38,787 bases of DNA, from contig JARGOZ010000053.1 of the NCBI GenBank assembly GCA_029213025.1, positions 1-38,787 of the forward strand. The letters run 5' to 3'. Source of the stretch: Verrucomicrobiales bacterium. Its GTDB lineage: Bacteria > Verrucomicrobiota > Verrucomicrobiia > Verrucomicrobiales > DEV007. The translations under genes and the position numbers were made by a program. Every line of letters begins with the position of its first letter. Positions within the stretch are counted from its first letter, which is position 1. The notes below the pieces were generated by a model. The model searched no databases, was not told the origin of the DNA, and saw only the letters and a list, made by a program, of their open reading frames with translations. Positions 33,793 through 38,787 of the stretch are shown in pieces.

Positions 33793-35769
33793 ATGACCGC
33801 TAAAACAATCTGTATCATTTTCAGCCTCCTCGCAGTCGGTATTCACGCGCAGGAGAGGACTCATGACATCACCATCGAGGATTACTTTACCCAGAGTTAT
33901 GTCTCCAATATGACGGTTTCACCGGATGGAAACTATCTCGCCTATACCGAATCCCGATGGGGAGATAAGGACAAAGGCAGAAACCGGGAATTGTGGATTC
34001 TGGATCTGAACACAAAGGAACGAACCCGTCTGACATTTAAAGAGAAATCTCTCTGGCATATCCAGTGGGATGATAATTCCGAGCATATCTATTTCGGAGC
34101 GAAATTCGAAATCGCCGATGACGATGATGATCCTGAATCACAGGTGTGGCGAATTCGAAAAAACGGATCGGATGTGACGCCGCTAAGCCGGGTCAACGAA
34201 GGCATCAAAGATTTCAAAATCGAAGGCCGGACGATCTACTACGTCATCGATAAAGAGCATATCATTGATGACTGGAATACCCTGCGCAAGGAATTCAGCA
34301 AAGATGTCGAATACGGACACGGGATCCACAAAGTTTCCGAGATATGGAAACTGGATATGAATACCTGGCGAAGCGAAAAACTCGTCGATGAATCCCGCTA
34401 TATTCGCTATTTCGACGTAGCTCCGGAAGGACGGAAAATTGCCATGATTACTGGTCCGGACCAGCATCTTATTACTCACGAAGGAAAATCCGAAGTAGAC
34501 ATTTATGATGCAGATAGCGGGGAAGTCAGCCGGCTTGCCGATCAGATATGGAGAGAAGAAGCGGAGTCCCCTTACGGTTGGCTCGAAAATCCCACCTGGT
34601 CGGAAAATGGCGATACACTTGCCTTTACCATTTCCTTCGACGGTTACCCGACCCGGCTTTTTGTGGCGTCGGGTGATCTGCCACGTGAACTCAAGCGTCC
34701 TGCCGGCGCGGAAGTAAATGGCCATCTGAGATGGTTGGAAGACGGTCGCCTCGCATTTCTCGCCGACCAGAATGCTCACCAGCGAATTTTTGCGTCCGAC
34801 CTCGCCGGAAAAATTCAACCCCTGACCGGGAACGACGAAGTGGTTTTGGACTTTGAGGTGTCCGGGTCCAATATCTATACAATCGAAAGTGGATTGACCT
34901 TTAACGGAGATTTGTTTGTCCGCTCTGCCGGTAAAGAATCAGAGAGGCTGATCAATTTTAATCCGCAAATTGATACCTGGAAACTGCCGCAGATTTCCTC
35001 CTTCAAATGGACCGGGGCAAATGGCGATGAAGTGGAAGGCATTCTGGAGCTGCCGCCGGGCTACCAACCCGGTAAACCTCTGCCGACGATCATCGCTATC
35101 CACGGCGGTCCTACTTCTGCCGACTATCTGAACTTCCGGTATTGGATCTATGGCAGAACCGCATTCGCCGCAAAAGGCTATGCGGTCATGAGCCCGAACT
35201 ACCGGGGCTCCACCGGATACGGCGATACGTTTATGACCGACTTGATCGGAAGGGAAAACGATATCGAAGTCGAAGATATATTGAAAGGCGTTGATGCCCT
35301 CATCGAAAAGGGAATCGCCGATCCGAAGCGGCTCGGTGTGACCGGTTGGAGTAACGGTGGCTACCTTACCAATTGTCTGATTGCGACAAACCGTTTCCAG
35401 GCGGCCAGCAGTGGCGCGGGAGTTTTCGATCAGACGATTCAATGGGCGGAGGAGGACACCCCCGGACACGTGGTAAACTATATGGACGGTCTTCCCTGGG
35501 AAAAACCGGAAGCGTACCGGAAAGCGTCACCTCTCTATGCTTTTAAAAAAGGCATCAAAACCGCTACTTTAATCCATGTGGGAAAAGAGGACGCCCGGGT
35601 TCCGGTTTCCCACAGCCGGGGGCTGCACCGAGCTCTGCATCACTACATCGAAGCGCCGTGCGAACTGATTGTGTATCCGAAAGCCGGACACGGACTCTCG
35701 GAATATCGTCACCGCCTCGCCAAATTAAAGTGGGATCACGCCTGGTTTGACAAGTATCTCAAACCGTAA
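33793..35769 (+). CDS. Secreted S9 family prolyl-oligopeptidase-like peptidase
   Basis: 658 residues. Signal peptide ~1-19 ([20 protein letters not shown]). Residues ~35-400 form a beta-propeller of WD-like TolB repeats ([20 protein letters not shown] is the first). The alpha/beta-hydrolase domain is ~405-658: the nucleophile elbow GWSNGG has S520, followed by D600 in GKEDARV and H633 in AGHG. This is the dipeptidyl/acylaminoacyl-peptidase type, cutting short peptides in the periplasm or outside the cell. The start has a plausible AAGGGA about 13 bases upstream. It may be cotranscribed with the DUF2779 gene upstream (18 bases) and the sulfatase downstream (11 bases). Confidence 0.93.
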   Translation: MTAKTICIIFSLLAVGIHAQERTHDITIEDYFTQSYVSNMTVSPDGNYLAYTESRWGDKDKGRNRELWILDLNTKERTRLTFKEKSLWHIQWDDNSEHIYFGAKFEIADDDDDPESQVWRIRKNGSDVTPLSRVNEGIKDFKIEGRTIYYVIDKEHIIDDWNTLRKEFSKDVEYGHGIHKVSEIWKLDMNTWRSEKLVDESRYIRYFDVAPEGRKIAMITGPDQHLITHEGKSEVDIYDADSGEVSRLADQIWREEAESPYGWLENPTWSENGDTLAFTISFDGYPTRLFVASGDLPRELKRPAGAEVNGHLRWLEDGRLAFLADQNAHQRIFASDLAGKIQPLTGNDEVVLDFEVSGSNIYTIESGLTFNGDLFVRSAGKESERLINFNPQIDTWKLPQISSFKWTGANGDEVEGILELPPGYQPGKPLPTIIAIHGGPTSADYLNFRYWIYGRTAFAAKGYAVMSPNYRGSTGYGDTFMTDLIGRENDIEVEDILKGVDALIEKGIADPKRLGVTGWSNGGYLTNCLIATNRFQAASSGAGVFDQTIQWAEEDTPGHVVNYMDGLPWEKPEAYRKASPLYAFKKGIKTATLIHVGKEDARVPVSHSRGLHRALHHYIEAPCELIVYPKAGHGLSEYRHRLAKLKWDHAWFDKYLKP

Positions 35770-35780
35770 ATTTACTGGAT

Positions 35781-37391
35781 ATGAACTGGGTAAAGAAAAT
35801 TCAACTACCACTTGGGTTCGTGCTTTTCTCTGTAGCGGTGAGCAGAGCTGATGACCGGCCTAATATTCTTTTTGCCTTTGCAGATGACTGGGGGAGATAC
35901 GCATCCGTATACCGGGAAATAGACGGTCCGGGAACTCTGAACGATTTTATTGATACTCCGAATTTTGATAACGTAGCGAAAAGCGGAGTGGTATTTAACA
36001 ATGCCCACGTCAACGCACCGTCGTGTACTCCGTGTCGCAGTTCCCTGTTGTCGGGGCAGTATTTTTTCCGAACCGGCCGGGCGGCATTTCTTCAGGGGGC
36101 GATTTGGGATGATGCGATTCCTTCCTATCCGCTGCTTCTGGAAGAGGATGGTTATGATATCGGTTTCACTGCGAAAGTGTGGAGCCCGGGAACTCCAAGG
36201 GACGCGCCGTATGGGGCCGCACGAAATGCCTTCAGTGCGAAGCCTCAACAGTTTAACGCCTTCTCCCAGACTGCGACCAGGTCTATCGAAATACACAACC
36301 TGTCGGTGCAGGAAGCCAAAGCGGTGCTGATTGCTCAGGCTGAGCAGGCATTCGAAAAATTTCTCCGATCGCGGCAAGCGGGCAAACCGTTTTGCTACTG
36401 GTTTGGCCCGACCAATGTTCACCGGAAATGGATCGCCGGATCGGGAAAACGTCTATGGGGTATTGATCCGGACCGGTTGAAAGGACATATGCCGCCGTTT
36501 TTGCCGGATGTGCCAACTGTGCGTGAAGACATGGCTGACTACCTGGGCGAGGCGATGGCTTTCGACGCTATGCTGGGCGTGATTCTGAAAAAGCTGGAAG
36601 CAACCGGTGAACGGGAGAATACCATTATCGTTGTGTCCGGCGATCACGGGGCACCGGGATTTCCCAGGGGAAAGTGTAATCTCTATGATTTCGGAACCAG
36701 GGTTCCTCTGGCAATTAGCTGGGGCAGGAAGATCGCGCCGAATCGTGTAGTGGATGATTTTGTGAATCTGATGGATCTGGCACCTACATTTCTGGAAGCG
36801 GCCGGAACCAAAATTCCCGAAGTGATGACGGGGAAAAGTCTACTGCCGGTGCTGGAAGCAAAGGACTCAGGGCAGATTGATCCGCAAAGGAATCAGGTGG
36901 TAACCGGGAGGGAGCGGCATGTAGAGGAAGCTCGGGCAGATCGGAAGCCCTATCCCCAGCGGGCCATCCGGTCAAAGGAATATCTCTATATCATAAATTT
37001 TGAGCCGGACCGCTGGCCGATGGGGGATCCCTATAACGTTTCGGACTCGCAAATTCCCGACCGCTACACATTAACTAACGATACATTTGTTACCTTCGGT
37101 GATCTGGATGCCAGTCCTACCAAGGCGTTCATGTTAGAGAACAGGAATCACCAGGCATTCCGTAAAATGTTTCAGCTGGGATTCGCAAAACGACCCGCAG
37201 AGGAACTGTATGTGATGGCGGAAGATCCGCATCAAATCAACAATGTGGCCGGTGATGACAAGTATACCGAAATCAAAGCTGAGCTACGGGCTCGCTTACT
37301 GGATGTACTTCGGGATGCGGATGATCCGCGGGTTACTCAGGAAAAGGTTCCGTTCGAGCATCCGCCGTTTGTCGAGACGGGAAAGGATTGA
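35781..37391 (+). CDS. Secreted sulfatase, heparan-N-sulfatase-like
   Basis: 536 residues. Signal peptide ~1-23 ([18 protein letters not shown]). The metal site is [17 protein letters not shown] and the formylglycine motif [12 protein letters not shown], with C82 as the modified residue; position 4 is Cys rather than Ser, still fitting CxPx[21 protein letters not shown] gives further active-site residues, and the DDWGRYAS start resembles the N-sulfoglucosamine sulfohydrolase (heparan sulfamidase) branch. It would remove N- or O-linked sulfate from an extracellular polysaccharide; the exact bond is unknown. It follows the S9 peptidase by 11 bases and converges on the lipoprotein gene with 4 bases between. 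Confidence 0.93.
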   Translation: MNWVKKIQLPLGFVLFSVAVSRADDRPNILFAFADDWGRYASVYREIDGPGTLNDFIDTPNFDNVAKSGVVFNNAHVNAPSCTPCRSSLLSGQYFFRTGRAAFLQGAIWDDAIPSYPLLLEEDGYDIGFTAKVWSPGTPRDAPYGAARNAFSAKPQQFNAFSQTATRSIEIHNLSVQEAKAVLIAQAEQAFEKFLRSRQAGKPFCYWFGPTNVHRKWIAGSGKRLWGIDPDRLKGHMPPFLPDVPTVREDMADYLGEAMAFDAMLGVILKKLEATGERENTIIVVSGDHGAPGFPRGKCNLYDFGTRVPLAISWGRKIAPNRVVDDFVNLMDLAPTFLEAAGTKIPEVMTGKSLLPVLEAKDSGQIDPQRNQVVTGRERHVEEARADRKPYPQRAIRSKEYLYIINFEPDRWPMGDPYNVSDSQIPDRYTLTNDTFVTFGDLDASPTKAFMLENRNHQAFRKMFQLGFAKRPAEELYVMAEDPHQINNVAGDDKYTEIKAELRARLLDVLRDADDPRVTQEKVPFEHPPFVETGKD

Positions 37392-37395
37392 AAAT

Positions 37396-38103
37396 CTACA
37401 TGGAACGCTGATTCAGCATGTTGCCTTCGCCGGTGGATTTGATATTCGGCTCAACGCCACTGGTGAAACTGCTTTCGTAGATGATGTTATTTCCGTTTCC
37501 TGAAATCATTCCGGAGCTTACGGTTCCGAGTGTTACCGAATTTCCGTCACCGGTGATAGTGATATCTTTAGCGACGTCGCAGTAAACTTCGGTTTTATTA
37601 CTTTCCAGTTTCAGCTTGTCACAGCGACCACTGATCATGACGATTCCCCCGTTACCTTTCACTGTCACGTTGTCGTCGTCAGCCACTACGATTTGATCTC
37701 CGTCTTTGGCTGTGACCACAATGTTTTTACGGGTCTTACCGGCTTTATTTCCGGGAAGCGCTTTCTTTGGCTGTTTCATCACCGGCTTGACCGGAGCGAC
37801 TGCGGTCAACTCTGTATCCGGTGCGGTTGCAGCCTTTTGAGGCGGTGTTTGCTTTATAGCAGCCGGTTCCGCAGGGCGGGATGGTTCTGCCACGGATGTA
37901 TTCGCTCCATAGGTTGACTCCGACACGTGAGCATATGAGGGCGTCCGGGTTCCAACTTTTGATGTAGTCCGGGTGTGGTAGCGCGATCCCCCGGTGACGA
38001 CTTCTTTTCCTCCTGTGGATTTTGATTGGCAGGACGTCAGAACGATGCCCGCACTCAGCAAAACGACGAGTAGTTGAAAGTTTTTGGAAGGAAACGAAGA
38101 CAT
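37396..38103 (-). CDS. DUF3060 lipoprotein
   Basis: 235 residues. The N-terminus has a lipoprotein signal: hydrophobic FQLLVVLLSAGIVLTSCQSK with lipobox LTSC and lipidated cysteine C25. Residues ~26-125 are Thr/Ser/Pro/Ala-rich and likely a disordered tether. Residues ~128-220 repeat short beta strands rich in Asn, Asp, Gly, Val (VTVKGNGGIVMISGR, DITITGDGNSVTLG, MISGNGNNIIYESS), the DUF3060 pattern, probably a small right-handed beta-helix. Function is unknown; a surface-bound structural or ligand-binding role is guessed. The AT-rich 86 bases upstream show no definite promoter. Confidence 0.85.
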   Translation of the reverse strand: MSSFPSKNFQLLVVLLSAGIVLTSCQSKSTGGKEVVTGGSRYHTRTTSKVGTRTPSYAHVSESTYGANTSVAEPSRPAEPAAIKQTPPQKAATAPDTELTAVAPVKPVMKQPKKALPGNKAGKTRKNIVVTAKDGDQIVVADDDNVTVKGNGGIVMISGRCDKLKLESNKTEVYCDVAKDITITGDGNSVTLGTVSSGMISGNGNNIIYESSFTSGVEPNIKSTGEGNMLNQRSM

Positions 38104-38189
38104 AGTGTGGCGGCAGGTTACCGCCTACACTATTATAGCAATTATGGTATTTAATCAACCGTAATTATTAACTTTTGTTAAATTTTACA

Positions 38190-38787
38190 TCAGACGATTT
38201 CTTCCAGTTTTACCGGTCTACCTTCCGCGGCTGATTTGTCACAGGCGAAGAGAACCCGGAAAGACTGAAACGCGTCGTGAATGCTGGTTCGGCTGGTGTC
38301 TTCACCTCTATCCAGGGCATCGAAAAACGTCTGAAACTGATCCTGATAGGGGTGGTCATGCACATCGCCGGAATCAGCCAGAGCGACGGGAAGTTCAGTC
38401 CATTGCTTATCGCGGAGATGGAATTTGGTAGAGTAGATTTTGTTGTCGAGAATCGAACCTTCGCTTCCGACGAGATGGGTGTGGAAATAGTAGGGCTGCA
38501 GGCAGTCGATCACAGAAGCCACTTTGCCGACGGCGCCGTTGCGGAACTTGAGAATCGAAGCCGTTGTTGTCGGGTATTCATATTTCTGAAAAATGTCGTT
38601 CTTTGAAGTCGTGGCATAGCTGGTCACTTCCTCGACATCATTGCCCATACACATCATCATCGCATCGAGGGCGTGACAGCCGGCGGATAGCAGGCTGGAA
38701 CCACCGTTTTCCTTCGTTGTATTCCAGCGATACTGCCCGTACCAGGGACCGATTCCATGATAGTAATCGATTTCCCCGTAGTGAATG
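38190..38787 (-). CDS. Gfo/Idh/MocA family oxidoreductase, N-terminus off the right edge
   Basis: 198 codons are visible and the frame is open to the edge, so the Rossmann half and start lie outside; internal methionines near 38660 are not the start. Visible: [20 protein letters not shown], then [14 protein letters not shown], which contains the family's substrate-domain motif with the catalytic-type histidine. Next comes the beta-sheet face ([24 protein letters not shown]), ending in a helical tail ([20 protein letters not shown]). It acts on a sugar or inositol-type substrate, unidentified. It differs from the oxidoreductase at 22.4 kb in motif and belongs to another subgroup. The stop TGA is 86 bases before the lipoprotein start. 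Confidence 0.88.
   Translation of the reverse strand, partial: IHYGEIDYYHGIGPWYGQYRWNTTKENGGSSLLSAGCHALDAMMMCMGNDVEEVTSYATTSKNDIFQKYEYPTTTASILKFRNGAVGKVASVIDCLQPYYFHTHLVGSEGSILDNKIYSTKFHLRDKQWTELPVALADSGDVHDHPYQDQFQTFFDALDRGEDTSRTSIHDAFQSFRVLFACDKSAAEGRPVKLEEIV

Overview
The window looks like chromosomal DNA of a heterotrophic member of the PVC superphylum, most likely Verrucomicrobiota. The basis is the gene content: four secreted sulfatases, a paired DUF1592-type cytochrome-like protein and DUF1552 protein, an SHD1-type wall/secreted protein, DUF1080/LamG-like jelly-roll proteins, SGNH hydrolases and Gfo/Idh/MocA oxidoreductases. This mix is typical of glycan-degrading Verrucomicrobia and Planctomycetes. 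No rRNA, tRNA, CRISPR array, phage module or transposase gene was recognised.

Layout. 1-6.2 kb (minus strand): the start of a secreted SHD1 protein running off the left edge, a decayed copy of the 3' end of pyruvate carboxylase, a secreted GH43 glycosidase, and intact pyc. 6.3-10.3 kb: a small secreted protein, a sulfatase-sialidase fusion preceded by a LuxR-type regulator, then a tiny YRG-repeat protein with a terminator and a candidate sigma-54 promoter. 10.35-12.7 kb: an intergenic region carrying a 24-bp inverted repeat, then a translationally coupled SGNH hydrolase/LamG-like pair. 12.7-17.2 kb: the DUF1592/DUF1552 pair. 17.3-20.6 kb (minus): a 3D-domain protein, a zinc-ribbon membrane protein, an orphan MobD/ParA-like P-loop protein and a TIGR04283-like glycosyltransferase. 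20.6-24.7 kb (plus): an aberrant Nramp-family transporter, a Gfo/Idh/MocA oxidoreductase and RibBA. 24.7-31.8 kb: an iduronate-sulfatase-like enzyme, a zinc-ribbon protein, a 1440-residue composite of sulfatase, discoidin-like, DUF1080 and L,D-transpeptidase domains, and a LysM protein upstream of it. 31.9-37.4 kb (plus): a DUF2779 two-nuclease protein, an S9 peptidase and a sulfatase. 37.4-38.8 kb (minus): a DUF3060 lipoprotein and a partial Gfo/Idh/MocA oxidoreductase.

How it works together (inference): most products are exported and act on sulfated, possibly sialylated or xylose/arabinose-containing polysaccharide. Sulfatases, a sialidase-like domain, GH43, an SGNH esterase and sugar oxidoreductases could dismantle such a glycan, while pyc and RibBA are general metabolism. 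There is no single large operon and no SusCD or PTS system, so this is a dispersed scavenging repertoire rather than one utilisation locus.

The most unusual item is the composite protein at 26722-31044. It joins a secreted sulfatase to a YcbB-like L,D-transpeptidase with its peptidoglycan-binding module, next to a LysM gene, and so physically links exopolysaccharide desulfation to cell-wall chemistry. Other notable items are the duplicated pyc end flanking GH43, two intergenic clusters of an 11-bp repeat with the same 22-bp period, and an attC-like inverted repeat at 10.5 kb.
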